Origin: Filosporella fistucella | Lineage: Eukaryota; Ascomycota; Leotiomycetes; Helotiales | Direction: 5' to 3' | Assembly: GCA_030077755.1 (NCBI GenBank) | Contig: JAQJZZ010000007.1 | Location: 1,612,001-1,676,000, forward strand | Length of the DNA: 64,000 nucleotides | Shown here: positions 11,271 through 22,698 of the stretch, piece by piece | How the letters are laid out: each line of letters opens with the position of its first letter | How positions within the stretch are numbered: the stretch's first letter is position 1 | Notes under the pieces: model-generated | Told to the model about the DNA's origin: nothing | Databases searched by the model: none | What the model saw: the letters and a program-made list of their open reading frames with translations, nothing else | Program-made: the position numbers and the translations under genes

Positions 11271-11844
11271 CTCAAACTTCATCCTCGGTAACGAACTCCA
11301 AAGGATCCACGTTCTCTCCATCCTCGGCCTCATCAGCAGCTTCATCGACCCAGTCCTCATCTTCCTCATCAATATGCAAATCTTCAGCCTCAAGCTCTAC
11401 AAAACCCTTCACTCTAGCATTCCGATTAAGTAATCATTTCGGACGCGTCTGGAATGGTTCTTTCAACCCTTCACTGATAGCTTTATCATCCTTGATAAAC
11501 CCACCTGGAGACTCCCTAACCTGCTCAACCATGCTTTCCTTACCACTACTTTCCAGCTTTCTCTTCTTGCTCGCAGATCTTTTCATCCCTTTCCCTCTAC
11601 CCCTCTTATCACCCCTTGGTGTCACAGGCGGTGTCGTTGCAACACCATTCCGCGTGTCAGCAGGAGCGGCAGTAACTCTCCTTCTCAATTTGGAATTGAA
11701 TCTTGACCAACGAACTTGAGCTGCCCCTTTGGTGGGAAGACCGAGATCAGCGCGAAGGGTCTCGTAATTTATCTTACCGACTTCGATTTGTTTGAGTACG
11801 GCGAGACAGAGGGCTTGGTCAGCGGCTGTAAAGGCTTAGGCCAT
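11271..11844 (-). pseudogene. Small Myb/SANT-like DNA-binding protein, apparently broken
   Basis: From ATG at 11844 (good context, CAAAATAAAATGGCC) the frame reads MA, stop (TAA), then AFTAADQALCLAVLKQIEV and LGLPTKGAAQVRWSRFNSKL. That is the short Myb/SANT-like helix-turn-helix found at the start of many small Pezizomycotina proteins. A basic stretch follows (GRGKGMKRSASKKRKLE, a likely nuclear signal). A TGA then precedes an acidic tail (EAEDLHIDEEDEDWVDEAAD, ending TEDEV at 11271). The second stop could be removed by an intron (a TACTTAAT branch and GCTAG acceptor lie just after it), but the TAA at codon 3 cannot be removed while keeping this start. A splice acceptor at CTTTACAG from an unseen upstream exon is the alternative. 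Its relative at 13116 has the same domain plan. Confidence 0.5.
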
Positions 11845-13115
11845 TTTATTTTGATTTAGGGTTAAAGTGGGTTGAGATGGCAATAGATTGGTATGCTAGA
11901 GGTATAAAAACTTTAGAGGGAGTCGAGATGGTGGGTGGAAAGAAGAAGGGGAACATAACGACTTATACACGAGGACTCAACGACTGATGGATGAAAAAAG
12001 AGACTTATAAAACATACCAATAAGCCATTTAATAATAATTAGAAAACATGATGACATGTCCGCCATAACTTCGCACAGAGAACTTGATACAGAAGTCTTT
12101 GGATCAAAGCAAACAAGTATCCTTTTGCTCGGAAGACTTAGAATAAATAGTCCCAGTTGGCGTCAAGCATACAATGAGTCATCTAGTTTAAAGTTATATA
12201 AAGTTGGCACTCAGGTATCATGTGAAATGCAGGATTTATATCTGCCGCATGTGCAAGAGAACAAATATGGCTAAACCTCGACCCTCATCGAGTATGCCTT
12301 CCCTCTGGAAGCAAACACATCCCAAGAATGTGGCTTTGCGATAAAAGAAGCGAGTATATCTATTAGGGAATAAGACTCCCCGAGGTCGAGGACTTGAATT
12401 AAACACGGGAACTTTCCCGATAACATGGAACCGTGCATTTTATCGCCGAAAAAGGCTGAAGTTGGGCTGAAGAATATTTGCTCTAATGCGATGGGGGGTG
12501 AGGAGGTGTAATTGCCGAGCTACAGCTTTGTGAACTTTGAAGCTCAGGATCTACTTTTTAAAGAATAGAATTCTTCCCAAAACTAAGATAGAATCACAAA
12601 TCAAGCTTTGAAATAACCCTCTCGTTTCGAGGTGTCAAGCAATATCAATTTCGACAGGATTGGATGAAATATAGAATATTAAGTACGTGAATGACTTCGA
12701 AAGTTCACCACCCTTGCTCACACATCAACCACGACTGCGAAGCAATTAAAATATGGGAAGAAACAGGCACATTATAGCCGCTTGAGAAATTCGGATAAGA
12801 ATATATGACTCGTCACTTTTCTTCAAGTGCTGCACTTGTCACTTCTTTTACACCACGTCGAATATCAGTCGCAAAGAAGCACCTTTCCATCACCACATCC
12901 CCAAAACTACCTTACTCGCTCCCTTCTAGATCTCCAAGTCACCAGTCTCAATAGTATCAAGTCTTCTATATAACTCCCTTTATCCCCTCCTTCAAATACA
13001 ATATAATACCAGTCACTTTTCTTTATCACGTATTAATATTCATACCAAATACTCATTCAAAACCCCTATCAAGCTCAACATCAACATCGGCATCTACCCT
13101 CCTCCCATCACCAAA
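11845..13115. other. Intergenic between the two Myb-like genes
   Basis: I see no supported gene. The last 250 bases before 13116 form a C/T-rich promoter and leader with CTTTT runs. The frame at 12056-12274 has no family resemblance. Confidence 0.45.
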
Positions 13116-13544
13116 ATGATTTCCAAAGAATCCCAATTATGTCTCGCAATAATCAAACACTCCAAAATCACCAACACGAACTGGGACAACGCCGCTCGTG
13201 AACTAGGTGTCGCCACCGCCAACGCAGCGAATTGTCAATGGCGTCGCTTTAAAAATAAGGCTTTGGAAGGACAGGAAGTAGGTACTCTGAGCAGTAGCGG
13301 CGGTGGTGGAAAGAAGAGAAGTCAAGGCGAGATGGGTGGTGGTGTAATAGAGGTTATTGAAGGGGTGGAAAGGGGAGAAATGGAGAAAAAAGGAAGGAAG
13401 AGGGTTAAAGTAATGGGTGGGATGACGGAAGGAGGGAAGGGAAGTGGAGGGAGAGTGAAGAATGAAGGTTGGAAGAAAATCAAGAAGAAGGAGAGATGTG
13501 TTTCTAATACTAAGAGGGAGGAATTTTTGGGGGGGGGGGGGTGA
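13116..13544 (+). CDS. Small Myb/SANT-like DNA-binding protein, 142 aa
   Basis: The first 55 residues (MISKESQLCLAIIKHSK, WDNAARELGVATANAANCQW, RRFKNKAL) follow the same helix pattern as the neighbour at 11271-11844: a Q-x-LCLA first helix, an x-LG-x turn, then a W-R-RFK third helix that would contact DNA. The rest is glycine- and lysine-rich and very basic, with no recognisable domain. It ends just after 13 consecutive G (13529-13541). The stop lies right behind this run, and GTGAGT at its end could also be a splice donor leading to a further exon, so the C-terminus is uncertain. It is probably nuclear. The two neighbouring relatives suggest a local duplication, though they are well diverged. 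Confidence 0.6.
   Translation: MISKESQLCLAIIKHSKITNTNWDNAARELGVATANAANCQWRRFKNKALEGQEVGTLSSSGGGGKKRSQGEMGGGVIEVIEGVERGEMEKKGRKRVKVMGGMTEGGKGSGGRVKNEGWKKIKKKERCVSNTKREEFLGGGG
13529..13541 (+). repeat. Run of 13 G at the 3' end of the Myb-like gene
   Basis: The homopolymer sits four bases upstream of where the reading frame closes. Gain or loss of one base would replace the ending with a longer open frame (to 13701 in one of the other frames). It may be a sequencing or assembly weak point. Confidence 0.85.
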
Positions 13545-14270
13545 GTTTAATGAGTTGGAGGCTTGGTCTTGGACTTTACCTGTGTCCGGGCGACGTGAAT
13601 TTGATGGCGATAATGGAATGACTTTTTCTTGGTTTACTTTAAAAATGATATATGGAAAGAGAGGGCCAACACATTTCAAATTTCTAGAATGCGTCTTCTA
13701 AATCGATGTTCAAAACTAAAAGATTAAGCGTGGGTATTAATAGAAACTAATGTTTCATTACCAGTCAACAGTGCTCCAAATGCATAGAGGTGTGATTATA
13801 GGGTTGGCGCCATGTGGTGCCTGATCTGTCTTTCCAAGTGCGGTGAATCAGAGAGAAACATATGCAAAGCAAAGGTGACAAAGGAAAACCCGAACGAAGT
13901 GCAGAAACCATCCCAAAATCACTTTTAAGCTCCTGCTTTAGTGATAATATTTACACGGTACTTGAAATTGACACCGAAAATAGATATAGTCGTGATTGAC
14001 CTCTTAGAATTTTTGCATTAACACAAGTCAACTTCGAGAAATTCTACCTCCTAGCATAACCTCGAATCCAAAATCGAGATCAGGTATACAGACCAACTAA
14101 ACCACAAGTAACAAATGAGACATTGCCTGACCACGGGTCCCCATGAAGATATAAGTAGAAGAGAATCACAAACGAACATAACCGGTATCTAGCCATCGAG
14201 TCTTCCAGCAAAATTCACACTCGCTATAAAAGTTCGATGACTTTCTCCTATGTAATAGGCTAGCTTATTA
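13545..14270. other. Intergenic, no gene seen
   Basis: The start may hold the 3' end of the Myb-like gene if the G run hides a splice site. Otherwise I see no coding pattern. Confidence 0.4.
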
Positions 14271-16818
14271 CTAATTATTAATCGCCGATAATCCAGATGG
14301 GCTGGTATCTTGAAATTGCTTTACTGATTCTTCTATATCTTTGCCGTGGTTAGCTTTAGGGGAAGAGTCCACAAAGGCCGATTTCTCTGGTACACTAAAT
14401 TTAAGTTTATCTAAGACATTAGATAGCCTGCTAATCGCGCTTGGCTTAGTCTCTGGTGTAGTCATTGGTTTTGTCCTCCACGTGCTAGTTGAGCCACCAC
14501 TCGCTGGTCTTGCGCGAGTGAGGGAACTTAGGGACCCAGAGACATTGACTGAACCAGTTCCTGGAGCGGATGCTGGTACTCGGCGCCCAGAATCTGTTTC
14601 AATGTCTTCTGATGTGCCGGCGTCAGGGTAGAAACCAGGAGACAAGTGCCGTCGCTCAGTCGATCTCAGTCTGCTGCGCCGCAGATTCAGTGGAGATGTA
14701 GAACTTGGATTTTCAAGATCCATCATCGATTTCGGGTTTTTATATGGGGTTGTTGAATATATATCATCTTCGACGAACTTGTATCGACGAGACCCCCTTC
14801 CACGATCTTGATTGCGATCTCTATCCAACTTCTTTTTGTACGCTTCGAGAGTCCTGGCATGGAGTCCGGTGGCAGGTTCTAAATTCTCAGCGAGAGTGAC
14901 AGTGGATTCGATATTAGCGCCCAAATCTATTTTCCCAGATGGACTCCTTATCATAGATGTCGAGGGATATGAGGAGATCGGGGAAATGTTCCGCGATTGC
15001 AAGAGGGACAATGAGCTCCCCGCAGGTTCATTGGCATTTTCCTGCTTCTTGGCCGCGAGCGCAGTGGTCGACGGTGCTTTGTCAGCAGTATTTAGATTGC
15101 GAAGAGTATTTTTTGACGCCTGAATTAAATACATTTTGTCTGAGCTTGTCCAGTTGGCATGTGTTAATATCGAAACATGTCCAACGGTCTTGGAAATATC
15201 TTCAAAAATCTGAAGAGCGGGGACAATGTATGCGGTCCTCGACATAGAAAATCCTAAAGCTATCACTCCATAAAGTTCTCGAGTTTCACAATTAACCACC
15301 CAGGATCCACAATCTCCCTCCACTGATAGTGTTAGTTAATGACACCAAAATCTTATTAATGTGAAAACTCACCAAAGAATCCGTCTATAGAAGTAATAGT
15401 CCATAACTCTTGAAATCCTATGCTAAATGCAGGCTGGTAAAGACAAGGAGTTCCTGATAGCTTGACCTTCTTCAGAAAAGGTTTACTAGATGACCCAGTG
15501 CAAGCGTAGGCGTCAGAGTCCCCTGCTTTAATTGCTATATGCGTAGGGCTCCAATGAGACAAGAGGATATTATTCCATTCAATGTCCCAATTGCACAGTA
15601 AATTAACCATTAAATCTATCAGTTGTGAGAGAATGGTGAATAAATTTTCTGTGAGACCTACCTTCGATGTCAGAAGTACTTTCAAGCACCGATAGCAGGG
15701 CTTGCAAATCGAGCTTCACCAAAGCCCAGTCGAGATTATTGGAAGAGTTTGATGAATGAACCATTCTCCCTATCTTCCGCAAAGACTCAGATGCGGAAAT
15801 CTCGTTTGGCTATGGAGATCCTATTGCATCCGCCTCAACTGTCTCAGTTGGCACCGATATTTCCTCGTCAGGCTTTGAGATCTGCGGTATACTTGGAGTA
15901 CCATATTCTTTCTCACTCGACAATGAATGACCAGATCGAGAGGACATACTCCCTTCTAATTTCAGCTGCGTACTAGATTGCTTCTTGTCCGAAACGTACC
16001 TTAACTTGTGATTTCCACTAAAGCACTTTCGTCACTGCTCGCAAATGACCCATCAGGATCGTAAAATGCGAACTCATCATCAGAATCTTCCTCCACATCT
16101 GCTAAGGTTTGGGCGAAGAAGGCATGTCTGACTGTGAGTCCATAAATATTATCCCCGATTCGAACTGTCCCACCAAGGGTCGCTTTATGAGGGGCACCGC
16201 CTGACTGCCCAACAATTAAGATGGGAAACCCACAGCGACGTATTGGCTCATTAACATAAACTCCAGGCTCTAGAATTGTTTGATTTCCAGATTCGCCCGC
16301 CAAAGGCTGCGGCAATCTAGTGCATTCCGCTATGGCAACTCCAGGGTAAGGAAGGAGGATACCTGCCTTGTGAACCAAGGACATGGCTATTCTGCGACAG
16401 TCCTTGATTTTGCAGCTGAAAAGCACTATTGGCTTCGAACTAGATTCGCTCTCGCCGATCATGAACATCTGTATCAGGAACTCGTGGTCTTTCGCTCCGA
16501 TAATTTCATGTTGATCTTGGAGCAGCTTCTCGATTAATGGGCGGACATCTCTCCATAAAATTTGAGCAGGGCTTCCATCTCTGAGATGCCAATACTTGTA
16601 TCGATTGAGGATTCTCCTGGACCTGGAGTAGCGTTCTCCAATTGATAACTCGGGGTTAGGCCTGACTTTGCATGAGCCTTTCCTTCAAATATAGAGCTCC
16701 AAATTGCGATCAAAATGATACTCAATAGAACATACCATTCGCACCCTACCATCTTAGCAGGTATAGATATTTTGCCTCGATTTTGAATCGTAGGCTTCGC
16801 AGTTATCGTTGTCGACAT
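14271..16818 (-). pseudogene. Chymotrypsin-fold protease-like gene, several exons, with lesions and GDCG instead of GDSG
   Basis: Exons can be followed down the reverse strand. A block about 16680-16020 reads YKYWHLRDGSPAQILW, DVRPLIEKLL, and then GTVRIGDNIYGLTVRHAFF, where His of TVRHA is in the catalytic position of trypsin-like folds. Next is an exon 15950-15662 with NNLDWALVKL. After an intron (15616-15661, 46 bp) comes exon 15615-15373, then an intron (15323-15372, 50 bp) and the last exon 15322-14271 beginning VEGDCGSWVVNCETRELYG. Homologous fungal proteins have GDSGSWVV here, so the nucleophile Ser is Cys. The C-terminal 300 residues are Ser/Arg-rich and disordered. Lesions: TAG at 15810-15812, and a TAA just before the GTACGT donor near 15998 unless a weaker GTTAAG donor is used. 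The N-terminal exon at 16818 (hydrophobic at residues 24-45) is uncertain. Probably a pseudogene or a non-catalytic paralogue. Confidence 0.55.
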
Positions 16819-17278
16819 ACGAGGCTTCCCTGAGTGATCATCTATCGGCTGCGATGTTTCAAACTCGATGGTCGTCTTTTAGGAGATCATCCGAGCTCGT
16901 AGCAAAATTATTGGGACAGATTTATTTTAAATGTTAAGGTATGTTGTTCAATTATTGAGGTTGGAGGGAGGGCTAGATGGTAATAATTTGATGATCGTGG
17001 AAGGGATAGGTTGTACGTAGGGGAGGGTAAAAGTTGGGTGACGGCTGGGTTAGCTATTGTGGTGGCAGTGGCATTGCAACATGCATGGTAGTGCAGCCAA
17101 TCCGAGCACCAAGCATAGTACCGAGATCGCTGAGGCTATGCAAGCCTCTATCAGCGCCCGAGTACTACTGTTCAAGTGATCTTAGAATTTCTCGTCCGTA
17201 TGCTCAAATTAATCGTCGATAGAAATATTCGCGCGCACACACCCAACGACTGCAATTCGACTTAGGCGGTGATTTCAG
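16819..17278. other. Shared upstream region of two divergent genes
   Basis: Lies between the reverse-strand protease-like gene and the forward gene starting at 17279. I see no coding pattern and no clear regulatory motif. Confidence 0.4.
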
Positions 17279-18502
17279 ATGGACACACGAGACTTCCCAC
17301 TCAGAGCGGCTAGCCAAAGAGAAATTTTGAAAACATCTTTTGGATTTGACGTATCCGCGAGAGATGAGCCGTGGATGGGTAACAGTGCATATTTCGACAT
17401 TTACGAAAAGTTTGTAGATGAAAGCAAGCTATGGAGTATTACGAAATCCCATGAGGATGTTCTTAAAATTGTTGAATTGTTACAGTCAGGCTCGAAAGAC
17501 ACAATTGAAGTCAGGTTGAAGCAATGGCTATCACCGAAAGAGCTGAGCGATGCAGACGATATTATCAGAAGCTCTGTGAACCTTGCCGCTCGATTGGTGT
17601 TAATGACTTCGACAGGTCCATTGGACTCGGGTGGTCGGCTCGTATTGTCGAGTGAGGCAAATTTCAGTGCGTACAGGAGGGCTCTTTGACTTTGATTCGA
17701 ATTGGCTGGAGTGTGGCTCATTAAGTTGCTGATATTCATAGATTGGAAATGTGGGACACTGAAGGACTTCATGTCAACACAAATGACAATTCAGAAGCAA
17801 ATGACAGACAAAGTAAAGCTAGAAAGGATTTTTAACGTATGTACAGACACGGAGAGAATATCTCGCCAGAACATAGCTGATACATCCAAAGGCCAGAAAT
17901 TTGATACGGATTGGTGGTATCAAGATCCGGTGGACAAATAATTTGGCTGATCATTTGCGTATGAGGGATGACGACACAGCAGTCGAGATCTTTCACTATG
18001 CATCTTTCCTCAGATTCAATCAAACAAGGTAAGTACCTCGTTCTTGAAACGATGAAATACAATACTAATCATCAACCGCAGCTCCATCCTTCCCCTAACC
18101 CTCATCCAAGAAACCATCCGCACACTCGCGCTCCTCTTACCAGAACACGACAGAGACCTCGAAAAATGGTTCGAAAAAGAGCAACTACAGCTCCAAAAAC
18201 GAAGACGCCCACGTCTCGACCCACTTGCTCGAGAATGCGGCCAGCTGAAGCTCTCCGAACGACAAATCGACAAGTTCGAATACTACCACGATCGACTGAT
18301 CATGCTCAAACAGGTCTTTGATGAAGCGGAACCGAGTAATATTAAACAGTGGTGGCATGATAGAAGGAAGAAGGTGCAGTGGTATACGTTTTGGGTTGCG
18401 GCTGTAGTGTTGGCGTTGACGATTTTCTTTGGGTTGGTGCAGTCGGTTGAGGGAGGGATGCAGGTTTGGTTGGCGATGAAGTCGGATGCTGGGAGTTCAT
18501 GA
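17279..18502 (+). CDS. Fungal protein of unknown function with a C-terminal membrane anchor, 346 aa, four exons
   Basis: Exons 17279-17666, 17742-17836, 17892-18028 and 18082-18502 join in frame. The introns are 75, 55 and 53 bp (GTGCGT, GTATGT and GTAAGT donors; CATAG, AAAG and GCAG acceptors). The spliced protein contains KLERIFNARNLIRIGG, RWTNNLADHLRMRDDD and FHYASFL, a pattern I know from a common uncharacterised Pezizomycotina family that has a similar NLADHL-x-x-DDD-x-x-V-x-x-FHH core. A basic/acidic helix follows (EHDRDLEKWFEKEQL), and one transmembrane helix lies near the end (YTFWVAAVVLALTIFFGLV), 19 residues before the stop. That places the protein in a membrane with its bulk on one side, like a tail-anchored protein. 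The function of the family is unknown to me. The intron choices are supported by the restoration of family motifs across the junctions. Confidence 0.75.
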
Positions 18503-18966
18503 TACCCTTTTTAGATATGTATGTGTGGGACATGTTGAAGCTGTGAATGAGATGCATTTGATGGATTTCTAAATATTGTTGATGAATGTTGAACAAAGAA
18601 AAAGGAGGAGAGGGGGAGGAAATAAAGTTCGGAAGCACCCGCTTTTCTAAAGAGTCCGGCCCTCGCTTCCTTTTTGGTCCAGCTTGGCCTGTATTACGGG
18701 AAGAAGGGGAAGAAGTACCTATTCAGTAAAAGAATTGAATGTCGACATTGATTAGGGAAAGAAGAGTGTAAAGTTACGAGGAAAAGATCGAGAATTACTG
18801 CGGTTGTTCTTTATACGCAGTAGCATTCAGAACTGAAACCTCGGTTTCCTTCCTCGCAGCGAAAATCACCACTAGGCCACTTCAACTCCTCAAACTATTA
18901 TCGAACCATGCATTGTATCTCGAAACTATGTACATGAACTCATCATACTGTCATACAGAAAATCAC
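18503..18966. other. Convergent 3' intergenic region
   Basis: Lies between the ends of two convergent genes. It holds their 3' untranslated regions and nothing else I can support. Confidence 0.5.
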
Positions 18967-19826
18967 CTAGATGTTAATCCCATGCAACCAAACCTCCTGC
19001 TCCACCCTTGCACTGTACGTGCTCACTTTCAAAATCGCCTGCATCTGCTGCACACTAACAAACATCGTATTCCTCGCAACCCACCACCTAATTCCCTCCG
19101 TACAAGGCGGACTGGTCAGACTTCCTTCATAAGTCCAGAAATCATTAAACATGTTGACTTCCTTGATCGCTTCCAGCATATCGATTTCCATGTCGCGCGT
19201 TTCCTGGGAGCTGAAATCGGGCATTGTTGCGTTTTTCAGGAGTTGAGAGAAGAATGCTGAATCTGCGTTGCCTGGATCGATGCGGATTGCTACGACGCCT
19301 TTTTCAGCGCCTGTCGCATCCGCGTGGACCAGGTGAAGCTCGGCTTTGGCGCGATCGCCTTGCACGGAATGATCGGCTGGTGCGTGAATGTGCCAGCCTT
19401 TGAGGTAGAGGGTTTTGTTGTCATAGGTCATTGCTGGGGCGGCTGTGATATTGGAGGCTTTCACAGTGAAGGCAGGGCCATATCCCCAGTTTGAGATTGC
19501 ACCTGGGACGGGGGCAGAGTATGAGGCTGAGGCGAAGGAGGGAATGTGGTTTGATGAGAGGCCTTGGGTGAGCAGAAGTTGAATGGGTGATTGTTGGGTG
19601 CCAGTTTGGCATAGTGTGTAGTCTGTGAATGTTAGAATGTGGGGAAATAGGTTTCCGAGTTTAACTTACTAGAATTTATCATTCCCCAATTGTATGAAGC
19701 TTCATACGCCCAGTCCTGTGTCCCTTCTGCTCTCCGATTCAGAGCCTGATTGTGAGAATTGGTTTCATGCTGAGGGCATGCCAAGATTGGCGTGAGGGTA
19801 ACGAGCCAAAGGAGTGTAGAGAACAT
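18967..19826 (-). CDS. Secreted alpha-class carbonic anhydrase, two exons, 270 aa
   Basis: Interconverts CO2 and bicarbonate. The zinc site of the alpha class is plain: LKGWHIHAPADHSVQGD gives two histidines and RAKAELHLVHAD gives the third. SLTSPPCTEGIRWWVARN is the conserved C-terminal half, and QQSPIQL is the N-terminal family motif. The two Cys (LCQTG and PPCTEG) are placed for the family's disulfide. MFSTLLWLVTLTPILACPQ is a signal peptide, so the enzyme acts outside the cell or in the wall. The intron 19623-19669 (47 bp, GTAAGT...CACAG) joins NSNYTLCQ in frame. The frame is also open upstream to 19904, but Met at 19826 directly precedes the signal sequence and is preferred. Length matches fungal alpha-CAs. 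Extracellular CAs of this type are thought to serve pH or CO2 sensing and growth in plant tissue; here that is inference. Confidence 0.92.
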
Positions 19827-20561
19827 GATTAAGTTGGTAGACTTCGCAAGAATGTGATTGAGAAACCTAGAATAATAATGGAAAGCGATGCTCGAGGCTG
19901 ACATATACTATGCAGCAGCCCGTTCCAAAATATGCAGTGTATTGTGATTGTGCAAACTACTTTCGAATCAGCATCGACATCAAATGCTGGTATTCACTTG
20001 ACTCTATATGTACTTTCTTTCACTTCACTCCAGAATCTCATCCCTACCTGCCATGCCAAATCTTAATATGTTTTACTTTTGTGAATAAGCTCAGTTCTGC
20101 CTCACCAGTCACAACCATCGTGATGTTTCTTGGCCATCTGAACAGACGCGTATCCCCTGAGTGAAGTGCCAAGTCTTCAATGAGGCTGTGCGAGAGCAAT
20201 CAAAGAGAGAAATAAAGTTGTAGTATCAGCCTTGGCTCGTCTCAATTCGCTCATTACAATAAGCTTTCCTGGCATTTTTCGGTGCCTTGGCCTCTTTGTG
20301 GCTTGCTGCGGTGATCTTCTGCCCATTGTGTGCCGCCAAGGGGAAATTGCTGGAGTTGCATAAGTCAGGGCTGTCAATGAGTTTAATGACGCATCTTGAG
20401 CCGCCCAGAACTACTTGGCGTGGCCAAGACTCATGATTAAGAAGAATATTTTGGCTTCGAGTTTGTCCTTCCTGTTTTGTTCGTGGGATCTCAGTGAAGT
20501 GTGTTATGCGCAGCAGCTATAACGAAGAGTCTGCGAAATCATGAGATCATTCTGACCTTGG
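19827..20561. other. Intergenic, no gene seen
   Basis: Promoter side of the carbonic anhydrase gene. The frames here lack family resemblance. Confidence 0.4.
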
Positions 20562-21029
20562 CTAAATCTCGACAACGAGTTTGCGCAGTTCGGTAATTTC
20601 CCACTCTCTTGATTTGAAAACTGGGTGACAGCTTTGCTCGAATGCGAGTCCGAGATACTTGGCAACATCTTCGACTCGATGGCCCTTCAGGAAGTTAGAA
20701 CAGAAGTGCCTCGTGTTGTTCAATTCAAGCACTATGGAACTTGTAAAGCATTGTAGGTTTCCCCATTTTGAGCCACAGGTAGAAATGCAATCCACGTGAT
20801 GCTGATAATTTAGAGATGGGTAGTTTCACAGCAAACTCAATTCAGAACTCAGATCGAGTTGTCCTGCGTCGTCGTTGATCAAGCTCGAAAGCCATTCCGG
20901 CAGAGTCCATTTCTCGAGATGGAGCAGTGCAAGCGGATGCAGTGATGATACCTCAGGTAAGAAATCGAATTCCGTCATTCCACATCGCTTTCGTTGGAGA
21001 CAAAGAGAACATGTTGTCGCGACAAACAA
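20562..21029 (-). pseudogene. Unrecognised gene remnant with one in-frame stop
   Basis: A 156-codon frame is interrupted only by TGA at 20826-20828. It reads TCSLCLQRKRCGM, HLEKWTLPEWLSSLIND, the stop, then NYPSLNYQHH, STCGSKWGNLQCF and RHFCSNFLKGHRVEDVAKYL. The composition (Leu/Trp-rich helices, scattered Cys) is protein-like, and the part after the stop continues in the same frame. That suggests a single nonsense change (CGA or TGG to TGA) in a former gene whose 5' part may reach 21300. I cannot name the family; F-box-type fungal proteins have a similar texture, but that is weak. Confidence 0.35.
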
Positions 21030-22698
21030 AGCCGTTGTTCTAGGCGATTATGAGGTATACGCATCGAAAGCGTATTTTTAAGCATTATACCCCTCTCTTG
21101 GCTCAAGAACGCCCAGAGCGCCTTCCTGGCGTTTTTTTTGACAAACAATCTCTTCCACCCCACGGTTCCTTAGGAAATACTCTCAGTGTTGAGCTTCATG
21201 ACCATGTACAACTGGCAAGCAGAGGTGAAGACCTGTGGAGGCGCTCCGAGAAACTATCATTCCTGGCGTGAACCGTGAGCCTCGGCCATCTCAATACGAC
21301 CAGGCCGCCTTGGCAGCCACGTTGTTGACTTCCGAAATGGAGGCATGCTGAAAGACCTTGACGCTGTCAAATTGGGGCTCAGTTCCTCCTTCAGCATCTT
21401 TCAGAGCATTTTCGAGCCTTTGGACTTCGGCGAGTGCCACCAGCTAACAAGAGGGTGGTGAACTGCCACAGCATCCCTCAGCCACCCAGACCATGTGGCC
21501 TCTGGATAATTAGTAAGAACAATCCGTCGTCAGTCAAAGTTGACAACGAGGCTGCCCGACCCATCCCCCCAAAATCTGCAGCAACTCGTGGTACCAAATA
21601 TGCAGCGTGTTGGGTGCAGCGTGTTGGGTGCCTGTCGCTGCTGGCTGAAACATGATATCGGGATGCAGCCAACGTGCAACACATCAGATGCTGTCCATTT
21701 CGTTTGTCCGTCTTCTCTATTCCACTTGTTGTATGGAACGCTCGATATGACATCCTCCCGCTTCCGTCATCCTCCAAGATGGATATAGATGCGGCGATTG
21801 GCTATTTCGAGCATCACCAACGTCGTGTCACTCTCGAATCTGCAAGGTCCCGAGTGTACCTGGCCTAGAAATCGGCCGGTCGTTGGAGGGGTCTAGTAAG
21901 GAATCCTCCAGAGGATCTTGACCGGTCTTTACGTAGACAAACAGAAGAGTGGGTTGCAAGGAGTCATTGGGTTGCAGTTGTTCTGGAGAGATTGTGAGCT
22001 GAGTTTCTGCTCAGGGGATATGAGTACTTGTTTATATCAACCAGAAGTGACATTACTTTGCCTATTTTACTGTACCGTTGTTTCTTGTCACCGTTCACGA
22101 GATCCAGGGTCTGCCAACACCTTTCGGAGCCAACGTGGCACACTAAGAGGCCACCGCATAAAATATCAACTGGCACATTTCGATTGCGCCAAATTTCTGA
22201 TAGACCAGCCGTTGAATCAGGATCGCTCAATCAAGGCCGTCGGAAAGGGTTCAAGGTAGAATACCAATTCCGCAAGTGGACACATAAAAGTGTGATTGTG
22301 GCCAAAGTTTCCCGATTGATTCGAGATTAAGAACGGCCAACACCAACAATTCCCATCAAACAGTTCATCGGGACAGGTTATGCAGTAGTGAGTTCGATTC
22401 TGTTTGATAAGGCTGCGTTTGTCTTGATCGATACCACCGCATCCAGAATCGGCTTCACTTGCCCTTTTGCTCAATGTGGTGATTTTGAATTAGCGTCCTC
22501 GTCTACCCAGTTCAAAAGCAGCCTCGCTCTCGCCAAGTAAACAACCTCTTCTTCCCTCAACACACACATAAGTTTCCCTTCAACGTTACGACACAACTTC
22601 TCCTTCTTCAAGACACGTCAATCCTCTTCTTGAGCACGTCGTATCATACACATTCTACATTCGCAAAACTCATTCCAAACCTGCAACCGTCGATCAAG
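21030..22698. other. Intergenic, no convincing gene; C/T-rich leader at the end
   Basis: About 1.7 kb with overlapping frames of 60-113 codons on both strands and no recognisable family. It contains a 14-bp tandem duplication near 21602. The last 200 bases are rich in C/T and CTTC repeats, typical of the leader of a strongly expressed fungal gene, and lead into the cell-wall protein at 22699. Confidence 0.4.
21602..21629. repeat. 14-bp unit in two perfect tandem copies
   Basis: The unit GCAGCGTGTTGGGT occurs at 21602-21615 and 21616-21629. No function is apparent. Confidence 0.8.

Noticed and set aside
21478..22474. Several 70-113-codon frames on both strands that might be genes
   Set aside because: They overlap one another, show no motif or signal sequence I can defend, and have no supporting splice structure.
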